From WQUF01 sp031549885 (GTDB lineage Bacteria; Bacillota; Clostridia; Clostridiales; Clostridiaceae), in assembly GCA_031549885.1 (NCBI GenBank), contig JAVBPD010000142.1:1-31107 (forward strand): a DNA stretch of 31,107 nt, read 5' to 3'. Below the pieces are notes generated by a model. That model was not told the origin of the DNA. It made no database searches and was given only the letters and a program-made list of their open reading frames with translations. The position numbers and the translations under genes are program-made. Numbering within the stretch: position 1 is the first letter of the stretch; each line of letters opens with the position of its first letter. This document shows positions 7,591 through 15,886 of this stretch, piece by piece.

Positions 7591-8793
7591 CTATTTTAAT
7601 CCATTAATTCTATCTATAAATGCACTTGGATTTATAATTCGTGAACCATCCCTATTTATATAACATGTATCAAATAATAACTTCATTATAGTATCTTTAT
7701 CTAAATCTGGGTTAACTTGCCATCCTAAGGCAAGAACACCAGCAGCATATGGAACGGCAAAGCTTAAACCACCTTGTCCAAAATATTCATAGGAACAAAT
7801 TCCTGTTACATATTCTTCTGCAACTGTTCTAAATGAACAAGGGACGCCAATTAAATTTTTATTTGGCAAAGAAGATGGGGATGAAGGATATCCTGCTTTG
7901 CAAAGGGTAATATCATCAGGGTTTTGTGGATCATAATATGCAGCTGTTATAAAGTGGGTTTTATCATTTTCACTATAATCAATAACTAAAATCCCTTCAT
8001 TTTGTGCATTTAAAACCGCTTTATCCCATAATTCTTGATTTTTTGTAAAAGAAAAATTGTCTCCAGAAGGCGATGCAGATACCGATACAACTCTAATTTT
8101 TTCACTTTCTGGAAGATTTTTATTTTGATCGATTATCCAATTTAAACCGTCAGCATAATATTTGCTATCTCCTAACCAAGATGGCACAGCTGCATAGTAT
8201 ACATTTGCTTCAGGTGCCACTCCAATAGTGTCTCCAGCTAGAATACTTATAACAGCAGGGCCATGCATAGACCCTATAATATCAGGCATATTGCACCCTG
8301 TATCATAATATTCTTTTATTTTATCTTTAAATTCAGGATGGTTAATTAAAAGATTTTGATCTATAATACCAACATTTACTCCTTCTCCTGTAATACCCTT
8401 TTCATGTAAAGACTTTATTAAAAGCCCTGGATTTTTTCCATTCTCCAAAATTTTTTTTTGAAGCCCCTCGCTGCCTTTTAGAACAGTACCTTCATTAAAA
8501 GTAAATGTAATTATATCCTTTGGGTCAAATTCACCTACTTGAAATATTTTAGATTCACTACTAAATGTTTGCCTTATATCCGTATAAGGTTTTAAAGGAA
8601 GTGAAATGTTTTGAGGTGTGTTTTGAACATTAGAACTGGAATTATTATTGTAAGTAAAATCATCAATATTACTAGTTATAGTTTTAGAATCATTAAAACT
8701 TTGGGAGTTATTATTCATAGCTTGCGTTGCCTCTTTATTGCATGATGTGAGTATCATTGGTAATATTAAAAGTAAAGTAAAAATTTTTTTCAA
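7591..8793 (-). CDS. Subtilisin-like (S8) serine protease lipoprotein
   Basis: An exported S8-family peptidase. A lipobox LTSC ends the signal peptide, followed by an Asn/Ser-rich linker (roughly residues 25-65), a possible propeptide-like stretch, and the catalytic domain. The triad is visible: Asp in GIIDQNLL, His in SMHGPAV and Ser in GLSFAVP (D150, H182 and S349 counted from the upstream ATG at 8808). Each motif departs from the consensus (DTG, HGTxVA, GTSMAxP), so activity is likely but specificity may be unusual. I prefer a TTG start at 8793: GAGGT lies about 8 bases upstream and it yields a standard signal, MKKIFTLLLILPMILTSC. The in-frame ATG at 8808 has no clear ribosome site. Confidence 0.82.
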   Translation of the reverse strand: MKKIFTLLLILPMILTSCNKEATQAMNNNSQSFNDSKTITSNIDDFTYNNNSSSNVQNTPQNISLPLKPYTDIRQTFSSESKIFQVGEFDPKDIITFTFNEGTVLKGSEGLQKKILENGKNPGLLIKSLHEKGITGEGVNVGIIDQNLLINHPEFKDKIKEYYDTGCNMPDIIGSMHGPAVISILAGDTIGVAPEANVYYAAVPSWLGDSKYYADGLNWIIDQNKNLPESEKIRVVSVSASPSGDNFSFTKNQELWDKAVLNAQNEGILVIDYSENDKTHFITAAYYDPQNPDDITLCKAGYPSSPSSLPNKNLIGVPCSFRTVAEEYVTGICSYEYFGQGGLSFAVPYAAGVLALGWQVNPDLDKDTIMKLLFDTCYINRDGSRIINPSAFIDRINGLK

Positions 8794-8986
8794 ATTATTA
8801 TACCTCATTTCTTATAACTAGCTTAATTTGATTTTATATATTATTATAATTAATAGCAATACATAAGGAAAAAAAATAGTTTTATTTTTAGAATTTTGTT
8901 GCATAAATATTTTATATGTATTTTTTAAGGAAAAGAAAATACACATATTGGAATTTTTGTTGCACTTAGTAATGAGGAGGGAATTT

Positions 8987-9058
8987 ATGATTTCAAAAGA
9001 GATATATAAAAATAAAAATATATTTTTTAACTATCTTGATTTTATAATTACAAGATAG
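8987..9058 (+). CDS. Possible 23-residue small protein or leader peptide
   Basis: A 24-codon frame starts with ATG at 8987 after a near-perfect GAGGAGGG about 6 bases upstream. It ends in TAG at 9056-9058, inside the right arm of an intrinsic terminator. The peptide is Lys/Asn/Phe/Ile rich and matches no family I know. It occupies most of a 390-base gap between the protease gene and the chitobiose phosphorylase. The strong ribosome site and immediate terminator suggest a real short transcript; it could be a leader regulating the phosphorylase operon. Confidence 0.4.
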   Translation: MISKEIYKNKNIFFNYLDFIITR

Positions 9059-9067
9059 TTTTTTTCT
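9029..9067 (+). terminator. Intrinsic terminator or attenuator upstream of chitobiose operon
   Basis: AACTATCTTG (9029-9038) pairs with CAAGATAGTT (9051-9060) around a 12-base loop, followed by TTTTTCTTTC. It sits 115 bases before the phosphorylase start and overlaps the end of the 23-residue reading frame. The rest of the gap (8809-8986 and 9068-9166) is very A/T-rich; I see nothing else firm in it. Confidence 0.75.
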
Positions 9068-9181
9068 TTCGCAAAATTAAACAATTATTAGCATATGAGA
9101 CCAATTTGAAAAGTAACTAATAGAATGTATAATTATTGTGAATAATACTATTTTGAATATATAAATAGGAGTGAAATATAA

Positions 9182-11572
9182 GTGAAATATGGATATTTTG
9201 ATAATGATAATAGAGAATATGTTATCAATAAAATAGATGTGCCAAACTCATGGACAAATTATTTAGGCGTTAAGGATATGTGTGCTGTTGTAAACCATAC
9301 AGCTGGAGGATATGTATTTTATAAATCTCCTCAATACCATAGGATAACTAGATTTAGACCAAATGGCGTGCCTATGGATAGACCAGGACATTATGTTTAT
9401 ATTAGAGATAATGACACAGGTGAATATTGGACCATTTCTTGGCAACCTACTGGTTTAGATTTAAAAAAAGCAAAATATGAGTGCAGACATGGCTTGAGTT
9501 ATTCAAAATATAGCTGTGACTATAGCGATATAAAAGCTAGTCAAACATTATTTATTCCAATTGATGACCCCATTGAGCTTTGGGATATAAAAATTAAAAA
9601 TAATGGTATGAGTAAAAGAAATTTAAGTATATATTCTTATTTAGAGTTTTCATTTCATCACATAGATATGGACAATCAAAATTTTCAAATGAGCCTTTAT
9701 GCTGCAGGGTCATCTTATGAAGATAATATAATTGAATATGATCTTTTTTATGAGGAAAATGGTTATCAATTTTTTACATCTAATTTTGATGCAGATGGAT
9801 TTGATTGCTTAAGAGATAAATTTATAGGACCTTATAGAACTGAAACAAATCCTAAAGCTATTGAAGAAGGGTGTAATTATGGAAGCTATGAGCTTACTGG
9901 AAATCATTGTGCAAGTTTAAGAAAAGATATTACCCTTTCTTCAGGAGAGGATATTAGACTTTTATTTATGCTAGGTGAAGGAAAAAGAGATAATGGAAGG
10001 ATTTTAAGGGAAAAATATTCTGATTTAAATTTTGTAGATAAATGCTTTGAAGATTTAAAAAAATATTGGGATGAAAAACTTTCATGTTTTATCATAAATA
10101 CACCTAATGAAGGAATGAATACATCAATAAACATTTGGAATATATATCAATCTGAAGTAAATGTTAAATTTTCAAGGTTTGCTTCTTTTATAGAAGTAGG
10201 TGGAAGAACTGGACTTGGGTATAGGGACACAGCTCAAGATGCAATGACCATACCTCATTCAAATCCCATAAAATGCAAGCAAAGGATAATTGAGCTTTTA
10301 AGAGGTGAAGTGTCTGAAGGTTATGGACTTCATCTATTTGAGCCAATTTGGTTTGACAAAGAGTCTAAAGAAAAGGCATTTAAATCGCCTACAGTAGTGC
10401 CAATGCCAAGTATAAATAGTTTAATACAAGGTTTAGATAATGTATGTTCAGATGATGCACTTTGGCTTGTATCAGCAGTTGTAGAGTATGTTAAAGAAAC
10501 TGGTGAATTGTCATTTTTAGATGAAGTGGAAACTTATGCAGATGGCTATGAAGGAAGTGTTTATGAGCATCTCACTAAGATACTTGATTTTTCTTTTAAG
10601 CAGGTAGGAAATACTGGCATCTGTAAAGGGCTTAGAGCAGACTGGAATGATTGCTTAAATTTAGGTGGAGGAGAGAGTGCCATGGTTTCTTTCTTACACT
10701 ACTGGGCAATACAGAATTTTTTAGGACTTGCTGAAAAGTTAGGCAAACATGATGATGTAAAAAAATATAATGAAATGGCCGAAAAAGTTTATAATGCCTG
10801 TGAAGATATTCTCTGGGATAAAGAATGGTATATAAGAGGAATTACTAAAAAAGGTGTAAAGATTGGAACAAGTGAGGATAAAGAAGGAAAAGTCCACCTT
10901 GAATCAAATGCATGGGCTGTTCTTTCAGGTGTTTCTAAAGGAGAAAGGGCAAAAATTGCACTTAATAGTGTCGAAAAATATCTTTTCACGGAATATGGCG
11001 TGATGTTAAATGCTCCTTCTTATACAATACCTGATGAGGATATTGGTTTTATAACAAGAGTATATAGAGGAGTTAAAGAAAATGGTGCTATATTTAGCCA
11101 TTCAAATCCTTGGGTTTGGGCTGCTGAATGCATAAATGGAAATGGTGAAAGAGCCATGAAATATTATAATGCTCTGCTTCCTTATAATCAAAATGATATA
11201 ATTGAAATTAGAGAGGCTGAACCATACTCATATTGTCAATTTATCATGGGAAAAGATCACACAGCATTTGGAAGAGCAAGGCATCCATTTATGACAGGTT
11301 CAGCTGGTTGGGCTTATTTTTCTGCAACAAGATATATCATTGGAATAAGACCTGATTTTGATAAATTAATAATAGATCCATGCATTCCAAAAGAATGGAA
11401 AGAGTTTACTGCTATTAGAAAATGGAGAGGAGCAATTTACAATATTTTAGTTAAAAATGAAAATTCTGTAGAAAAAGGTGTTGAAAAAATAATCTTAAAT
11501 GGAAAAGAAGTTTCAGAAATACCTTGTTTTGATGCAGGAACTATTAATGACGTGACAATAATAATGGGATAA
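9182..11572 (+). CDS. chbP: N,N'-diacetylchitobiose phosphorylase (GH94)
   Basis: A 796-residue cytosolic glycoside phosphorylase that cleaves chitobiose with phosphate to GlcNAc-1-phosphate and GlcNAc. The whole chain resembles, from memory, Vibrio proteolyticus chitobiose phosphorylase: an N-terminus KYGYFDNDNREYVI, then PNSWTNYLG, GLSYSKYSCDY, SRFASFIEVGGRTGLGYRDT and LRADWNDCLNLGGGES. The general acid should be Asp490 in DWND. This pattern and length fit chitobiose phosphorylase better than cellobiose phosphorylase, though a related beta-glycoside cannot be excluded. The start is GTG, with AGGAGTG 8 bases upstream. It is followed after 15 bases by a phosphohexomutase that can process its product, which supports the assignment. 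Confidence 0.88.
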   Translation: MKYGYFDNDNREYVINKIDVPNSWTNYLGVKDMCAVVNHTAGGYVFYKSPQYHRITRFRPNGVPMDRPGHYVYIRDNDTGEYWTISWQPTGLDLKKAKYECRHGLSYSKYSCDYSDIKASQTLFIPIDDPIELWDIKIKNNGMSKRNLSIYSYLEFSFHHIDMDNQNFQMSLYAAGSSYEDNIIEYDLFYEENGYQFFTSNFDADGFDCLRDKFIGPYRTETNPKAIEEGCNYGSYELTGNHCASLRKDITLSSGEDIRLLFMLGEGKRDNGRILREKYSDLNFVDKCFEDLKKYWDEKLSCFIINTPNEGMNTSINIWNIYQSEVNVKFSRFASFIEVGGRTGLGYRDTAQDAMTIPHSNPIKCKQRIIELLRGEVSEGYGLHLFEPIWFDKESKEKAFKSPTVVPMPSINSLIQGLDNVCSDDALWLVSAVVEYVKETGELSFLDEVETYADGYEGSVYEHLTKILDFSFKQVGNTGICKGLRADWNDCLNLGGGESAMVSFLHYWAIQNFLGLAEKLGKHDDVKKYNEMAEKVYNACEDILWDKEWYIRGITKKGVKIGTSEDKEGKVHLESNAWAVLSGVSKGERAKIALNSVEKYLFTEYGVMLNAPSYTIPDEDIGFITRVYRGVKENGAIFSHSNPWVWAAECINGNGERAMKYYNALLPYNQNDIIEIREAEPYSYCQFIMGKDHTAFGRARHPFMTGSAGWAYFSATRYIIGIRPDFDKLIIDPCIPKEWKEFTAIRKWRGAIYNILVKNENSVEKGVEKIILNGKEVSEIPCFDAGTINDVTIIMG

Positions 11573-11587
11573 GAAAGGGATGATTTT

Positions 11588-13000
11588 ATGATTAAATTCG
11601 GAACTGGTGGTTGGCGTGCAATAATTGGAGATGAATTTACAAAACAAAATGTTCAGATTTTAGCAAAAGCCATGGCAAATAAGATGATTTCAGAAAATAC
11701 GTATATGAATGGGTTTATAATTGGATATGATAGGCGCTTTTTATCAAAGGAGGCTGCTATGTGGGCAGCTGAAGTAATTGCAGCGTCAAAAATAAATTGT
11801 AAGCTTATAAATAGAGAAGCTCCAACACCTCTTGTGATGTTTACAGTCAAATATTATGGGTGCGATTATGGAATGGTTGTAACTGCCAGCCATAATCCAG
11901 CTCTTTATAATGGTATAAAGGTGTTTACAAAAGGTGGCCGTGATGCTGATGAATTAGTTACAAAGAGCATTGAGGAATATATTGAAAATATGGATAAAAA
12001 AGAAATAGAATGTATTCCTTATGAAAAAGGAATAAGATCAGGATATATAGAAGAAATTAATCCTCAAAATGAATATATTGATTCTATTATAAGATCTATA
12101 AACATGGATGCAATAAGGAGCAGAAAGCTTAAAGTGGTTCTTGATCCAATGTATGGAGTTTCAAAGACATCTCTTCAGACAATTCTCCTTACAGCTAGAT
12201 GTGATGTTGATGTTATACATGAGAGACATGATGCATTATTTGGAGGAAGGCTTCCAGCTCCAAATGAAGAAACATTAGGAGCACTTCAAAGCTATGTGGC
12301 TGAAAACAAATATGATATTGGAATAGCAACAGATGGAGATGCTGATAGAATAGGTGTAATAGACAATGAAGCTAAATTTTTACACCCTAATAGAATTTTA
12401 GTTTTATTATATTACTATCTATTAAAATATAGAGATTGGAGAGGCCCCGTAGTTAGAAATATTGCTACTACTCATCTTTTGGATAAAATTGCAGAAGGTT
12501 ATAAAGAAGAATGTTTTGAAGTACCAGTTGGATTTAAGCATATATCTGCAAAGATGTCAGAGACAAATGCTATTATAGGCGGAGAATCTTCAGGTGGTTT
12601 AACAGTTAGAGGACACATTCAAGGAAAAGATGGAATATATGCTGCAGCTTTGCTTGTTGAAATGATTGCTACAACTGGAAGAGGGCTTTCAGAAATATAT
12701 GATGAAATCACTGATAAATTTGGTGAATTCTTTATGGCTGAAAGAGATTATAAATTTTCTCAGGAAATAAAAGATAAAATAATGAATATTCTTATGGTTG
12801 AGAAAAAATTGCCTGAGTTTAAAGATGAAGTAGAAAAGGTTTCTTATTTAGATGGATGTAAGGTGTATTTTAAAAATGGTGGATGGATAATAGCCAGGTT
12901 CTCAGGAACAGAGCCACTTATTAGAATATTCTGTGAAATGTCTACATTGGAGCATGCTGAAGAAACCTGCGATGTAATGAGTAAATTTTTAGGATTATAA
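11588..13000 (+). CDS. Phosphohexomutase, probably acting on GlcNAc-1-phosphate
   Basis: A 470-residue alpha-D-phosphohexomutase (phosphoglucomutase/phosphomannomutase superfamily). Domain signatures in order are the phosphoserine loop TASHNPALYNG (Ser101), the metal loop TDGDADRIG (Asp249, Asp251, Asp253), the sugar-binding loop GGESSGG (Glu333) and the phosphate-binding loop RFSGTEPLIR near the C-terminus. The superfamily interconverts sugar-1- and sugar-6-phosphates. Its place directly after chitobiose phosphorylase makes GlcNAc-1-phosphate to GlcNAc-6-phosphate the likely reaction (inference); glucose or mannose phosphates are alternatives. AAGGGATG precedes the ATG, and a strong terminator closes the operon. 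Confidence 0.87.
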   Translation: MIKFGTGGWRAIIGDEFTKQNVQILAKAMANKMISENTYMNGFIIGYDRRFLSKEAAMWAAEVIAASKINCKLINREAPTPLVMFTVKYYGCDYGMVVTASHNPALYNGIKVFTKGGRDADELVTKSIEEYIENMDKKEIECIPYEKGIRSGYIEEINPQNEYIDSIIRSINMDAIRSRKLKVVLDPMYGVSKTSLQTILLTARCDVDVIHERHDALFGGRLPAPNEETLGALQSYVAENKYDIGIATDGDADRIGVIDNEAKFLHPNRILVLLYYYLLKYRDWRGPVVRNIATTHLLDKIAEGYKEECFEVPVGFKHISAKMSETNAIIGGESSGGLTVRGHIQGKDGIYAAALLVEMIATTGRGLSEIYDEITDKFGEFFMAERDYKFSQEIKDKIMNILMVEKKLPEFKDEVEKVSYLDGCKVYFKNGGWIIARFSGTEPLIRIFCEMSTLEHAEETCDVMSKFLGL

Positions 13001-13009
13001 TAATATTTA

Positions 13010-13042
13010 GACGAAAGTATAATATGCTTTCGTCTTTTTTTA
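13010..13042 (+). terminator. Intrinsic terminator of the chitobiose operon
   Basis: GACGAAAG (13010-13017) pairs with CTTTCGTC (13027-13034) around a 9-base loop and is followed by a run of eight T. Confidence 0.92.
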
Positions 13043-13085
13043 ATAATAAAATACATAACTTTATGTATTTTATTATTAAAAAAAT
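13036..13085. repeat. Perfect 24-bp A/T inverted repeat after the terminator
   Basis: Bases 13036-13059 are the reverse complement of 13062-13085, with only CT between the arms; the left arm shares its T run with the preceding terminator. It is all A/T except the centre. It may be a second terminator, a cruciform-prone site, or a left boundary of the GC-rich island that starts 50 bases later. Confidence 0.7.
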
Positions 13086-13137
13086 AGATTTATACTCTAA
13101 TCATCTGATAGATAAAATATAGGGGAGGAATTATAAT

Positions 13138-14043
13138 ATGGCAACTGATACTGAAAATGCAAATGTTCCAGAAATTGAAATTGCGAAAGAAGATAAAAAG
13201 GTTCAAGCTTCTAAGATGAAGAAAGGCCGCAAGACTATTAATTACTTGCAGCAGTGCAAAGACGAAGGCAGGAAGCTCGTCCAAGTATGCCCAGCTAACA
13301 GAGACCAATATTTTGCTATGGCTGCTGAGATGGCTGGCTGCGATATCTTGCGCCTTACTGTTCCTGGCGAGAACACAGAAATGCAGATTGCAAACGCCCC
13401 TTGGTGGATTCGCACTATCCGCAGTGCTGCTCAAAATATCCACATTAATTTCTACATGCAGACCCCAACTTTTTGTTCTAAAGAAGAGGCTTTAAAAAAC
13501 GGCTCTCTGTACATGGCTAATGGAGCTGATTCACTGCTTCCTATGGGAGTTAGCAATGAGACACTAAAGTACATGGCTGATAACCATCTTGTGGTGTTTG
13601 GTCACGTTGGCGCTCTATCTGGATGGCAGACTAGCAGACATGGTGGCTATAAACGCCTAGGTAAGACCGCTGAAGATGCTATGAAAGTATTTCGTATGGC
13701 TTATGAGTATCAGGAAAATGGTATGATGGCTATGACCATAGAATTGACTCCTATTGAAGTTACCAACGCCATTGCTAAGAAGCTACGTGTACCTGTAATA
13801 TCCATTGCTGCTGGTGGTGCTGCCGATGGTTGCGAGATGGTGGACTTTGATACATTTAATATGATGCCTTCACTTGCTTCTCATGCTAAAGTATATGCTG
13901 ACTTCTTTAAATGGGCAGCTACTGCTTATGGTTCATGGGCTAACGATGTACGCACTGGTGTATATCCTGAGGATAAGCATGGTTTCCACATGGATGAGAG
14001 AGAACTAGATAAATTCCTTAATACGCTTGAACAAAAGTATTAA
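13138..14043 (+). CDS. Divergent PanB-like (ketopantoate hydroxymethyltransferase superfamily) protein
   Basis: A 301-residue TIM-barrel-type protein that follows PanB from residue about 30 to 285: VFGHVGALSG (PanB GHIGLTPQ), HGGYKRLGKTAEDAM, TIELTPIEVTNAIAKKL with Glu202 at the catalytic Glu181 position, VISIAAGGAADG, and DVRTGVYPEDKHGFHM. PanB normally binds Mg2+ through Asp45, Asp84 and Glu114; by my alignment these positions are not acidic (LRLTVPG, NFYMQTP, LLPMG). It is therefore unlikely to be a standard pantothenate enzyme. About 30 extra charged residues precede the fold. Hand-counted GC of 13261-13620 is 168/360, about 47%, against 22-32% in sampled neighbouring stretches, suggesting transfer. 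GGGGAGG precedes the ATG. The SDR gene follows after 22 bases. Confidence 0.75.
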   Translation: MATDTENANVPEIEIAKEDKKVQASKMKKGRKTINYLQQCKDEGRKLVQVCPANRDQYFAMAAEMAGCDILRLTVPGENTEMQIANAPWWIRTIRSAAQNIHINFYMQTPTFCSKEEALKNGSLYMANGADSLLPMGVSNETLKYMADNHLVVFGHVGALSGWQTSRHGGYKRLGKTAEDAMKVFRMAYEYQENGMMAMTIELTPIEVTNAIAKKLRVPVISIAAGGAADGCEMVDFDTFNMMPSLASHAKVYADFFKWAATAYGSWANDVRTGVYPEDKHGFHMDERELDKFLNTLEQKY

Positions 14044-14065
14044 TTGATTTAAGGAGTAGAAGAAA

Positions 14066-14941
14066 GTGGAAAGACAATTTGAGAAGATGTTAGAGCTAGA
14101 TATGAATGGCATAGATATGGGAAATGGCATTAAATTTGTAGGTGTAAAGAATGTAAAACCACTTGAAAAAATACTGGATTTAACTGGCAAAGTTGCTATT
14201 GTATCAGGTGGGTCTAGGGGTTTAGGGCTTCGCATTGTGAATCGCCTCTGTGAAGCAGGTGCTAGTTGCGTAATTGCAGACGTTTTAGATGAACTTGCTA
14301 AAGAGATTTCAGAGCATTTTAGTAGCAAAAATTATAATGTTAAATATATTAAAACAGATGTGCGTTCCATTGCACAGATCGATGCAGCTGTGGATTTTAC
14401 TATAAAAGAATTTGGTAAATTAGATATTCTTGTAAATAATGCAGCAGTATATAGAACGAATAAGTTTACTGATGTTACAGAGGAATTATGGGATTTAGCC
14501 CTTGATGTTAACTTAAAGGGAACGTTTTTCTTTATACAAGCTGCCGCTAAACAGATGATCAAACAAGGACATGGTGGGAGAATCATCAATATCTCTTCTA
14601 ACGCTGGAAATTCTATGGAAACATCCTATGGATGGATGATACAATATGTTGCATCAAAATCAGGTGTCAATGGAATCACAAAATCTTTAGCAAGAGAGCT
14701 TAAGCCATTTGGAATACATATCAATTGTGTTGTGCCAGGCGGCATGCTGTCAGTAGGTGGGATGATGCAAGAGAAAACTCCTGAGATCATGGCAGTAAGA
14801 GAGGCAAATCCACCAGCACCAATGTCAGATTCAGATGAAGTTGCTCGTGTGGTTTATATGATGGCAACTCAAATGAGCGATTATATGGACGGTTCAATTG
14901 TCTTTGTAGATGGTGGCACTAATTTAGGTTTTCGAAAGTAA
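14066..14941 (+). CDS. Short-chain dehydrogenase/reductase (SDR), NAD-type
   Basis: A classical SDR oxidoreductase of 291 residues. A Rossmann start GKVAIVSGGSRGLG lies at residues 41-54, IADV with Asp72 after beta-2 favours NAD(H), and the NNAA motif is at 124-127. The catalytic residues are Ser177 or Ser178, Tyr194 and Lys198 (QYVASKSG). VPGG follows at about 223, and the C-terminal VDGGTNLG is typical. About 38 extra N-terminal residues precede the usual SDR start. The start is GTG, with AAGGAG 9 bases upstream. It is presumably co-transcribed with the PanB-like gene, so the two may act in sequence on an oxo-acid or alcohol (inference); the substrate is unknown. Confidence 0.85.
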   Translation: MERQFEKMLELDMNGIDMGNGIKFVGVKNVKPLEKILDLTGKVAIVSGGSRGLGLRIVNRLCEAGASCVIADVLDELAKEISEHFSSKNYNVKYIKTDVRSIAQIDAAVDFTIKEFGKLDILVNNAAVYRTNKFTDVTEELWDLALDVNLKGTFFFIQAAAKQMIKQGHGGRIINISSNAGNSMETSYGWMIQYVASKSGVNGITKSLARELKPFGIHINCVVPGGMLSVGGMMQEKTPEIMAVREANPPAPMSDSDEVARVVYMMATQMSDYMDGSIVFVDGGTNLGFRK

Positions 14942-14955
14942 TTTAACTTAATAAA

Positions 14956-14984
14956 GGGCAGAATGTTTTTAAATCATTCTGCCC
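14956..14984. terminator. Shared terminator between SDR and LuxR-type genes
   Basis: GGGCAGAATG (14956-14965) pairs with CATTCTGCCC (14975-14984) around a 9-base loop. The minus-strand regulator's stop codon lies in the hairpin, and a T-rich run follows on that strand. Confidence 0.8.
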
Positions 14985-15759
14985 TGTCTATATTAAATTG
15001 AAAATTCATTAATTTTAAAAGCAATTCCTGATTGCTTGATACATTTAATTTGGCATAAATATTTGCAATGTGCTTGTATACTGTTGCTAAGCTTATGTGC
15101 AATCTTTTGCTGATATTTGCTGGAGTTGTAGCTCTGCTTATCAATTGTGCAATTTCTGCTTCTCTCTTTGTGAGAGCATTTTGAGTTTCAAGCTTATGAT
15201 AGTATTTGTAGTCATTTGATGTCATGACAAATAAATTTTTATGTAAATTATACAGATGGGCATAGAGTATGCTCATAACATCAATTTCTGCATCAGTGAA
15301 TTCCCCTCGATTTGTTCGATCTAAAGTACAGAAACATTTTATAAAATTATTAGCATCATGAAATCCAAAGCCTAAACTATGATGAAGACCTTGGGGCATG
15401 ATATAATCAGATATAAACTCATCGTATTCTAAGGTTCTCCAATCATATATGCTTCCTGATAAATTAGGAATTAGATTGCGACCAGTATCACGCTTTGATA
15501 AAAATCCATACCTACCGTTTTCAATTTTTGAAAAATATTCAAGATAAGCTTTGCTCCACCTTTTATCCACTCCAAATAGCACTTCATCATAAATCTTCTC
15601 ATTATCGTTTACAAAATAAATGCGCGCTTGATCATAAGGTACTAGTAAATAAACTTTTTTTATTACCTGTATGCATAGTTCTTTTGCTTCACATATTTTT
15701 CCATTATCGATTAAAAATTCGTGGATTCTTTCCCAGGGTATTTTGCTAGTATAACTCAT
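14974..15759 (-). CDS. LuxR-type (GerE) HTH transcriptional regulator with N-terminal sensor region
   Basis: A 261-residue regulator. Residues about 195-250 form a LuxR/GerE DNA-binding domain: ALTKREAEIAQLI, then ISKRLHISLATVYKHIANIY and the AKLNV tail. Residues 1-180 look like a GAF/PAS-like or autoinducer-binding-like sensor region, with no receiver aspartate motif, so control by a small ligand is more likely than by phosphorylation. GGAGGT lies 8 bases before the ATG. It is convergent with the PanB-like/SDR pair and probably regulates that pair, itself, or the neighbouring gene (inference). The upstream region contains repeated GATAC/GTATC elements. Confidence 0.83.
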   Translation of the reverse strand: MSYTSKIPWERIHEFLIDNGKICEAKELCIQVIKKVYLLVPYDQARIYFVNDNEKIYDEVLFGVDKRWSKAYLEYFSKIENGRYGFLSKRDTGRNLIPNLSGSIYDWRTLEYDEFISDYIMPQGLHHSLGFGFHDANNFIKCFCTLDRTNRGEFTDAEIDVMSILYAHLYNLHKNLFVMTSNDYKYYHKLETQNALTKREAEIAQLISRATTPANISKRLHISLATVYKHIANIYAKLNVSSNQELLLKLMNFQFNIDRAE

Positions 15760-15830
15760 GTTAAGGTACCTCCATCCCTATAAATCGTCATACAACATAC
15801 CAATTGTTTATATTAATTTATATAGTATAT

Positions 15831-15886
15831 GTATCTTGAAAAAAGTCAAGAGATATTATGATACAACCATGATACATCTAAGATAC
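15831..15886. promoter_or_regulatory. Cluster of GATAC/GTATC repeats between luxR-type gene and deacetylase
   Basis: ATGATACA occurs at 15858-15865 and 15869-15876, exactly 11 bases (one helical turn) apart. GTATCTT at 15831-15837 is the complement of AAGATAC at 15880-15886, and TTGA/TCAA flank the gap between. This looks like a regulator-binding array, possibly for the adjacent LuxR-type protein; no site is known to me. Confidence 0.35.

Noticed and set aside
9182..11572. Cellobiose phosphorylase
   Set aside because: The N-terminus, the GLSYSKYSCDY segment and the LRADWNDCLNLGGGES region fit chitobiose phosphorylase better as I remember it; not fully excluded.
13138..14043. Calling this gene panB for pantothenate synthesis
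   Set aside because: Metal-binding positions of PanB are not acidic, no panC/panD is linked, and its neighbour is an SDR.
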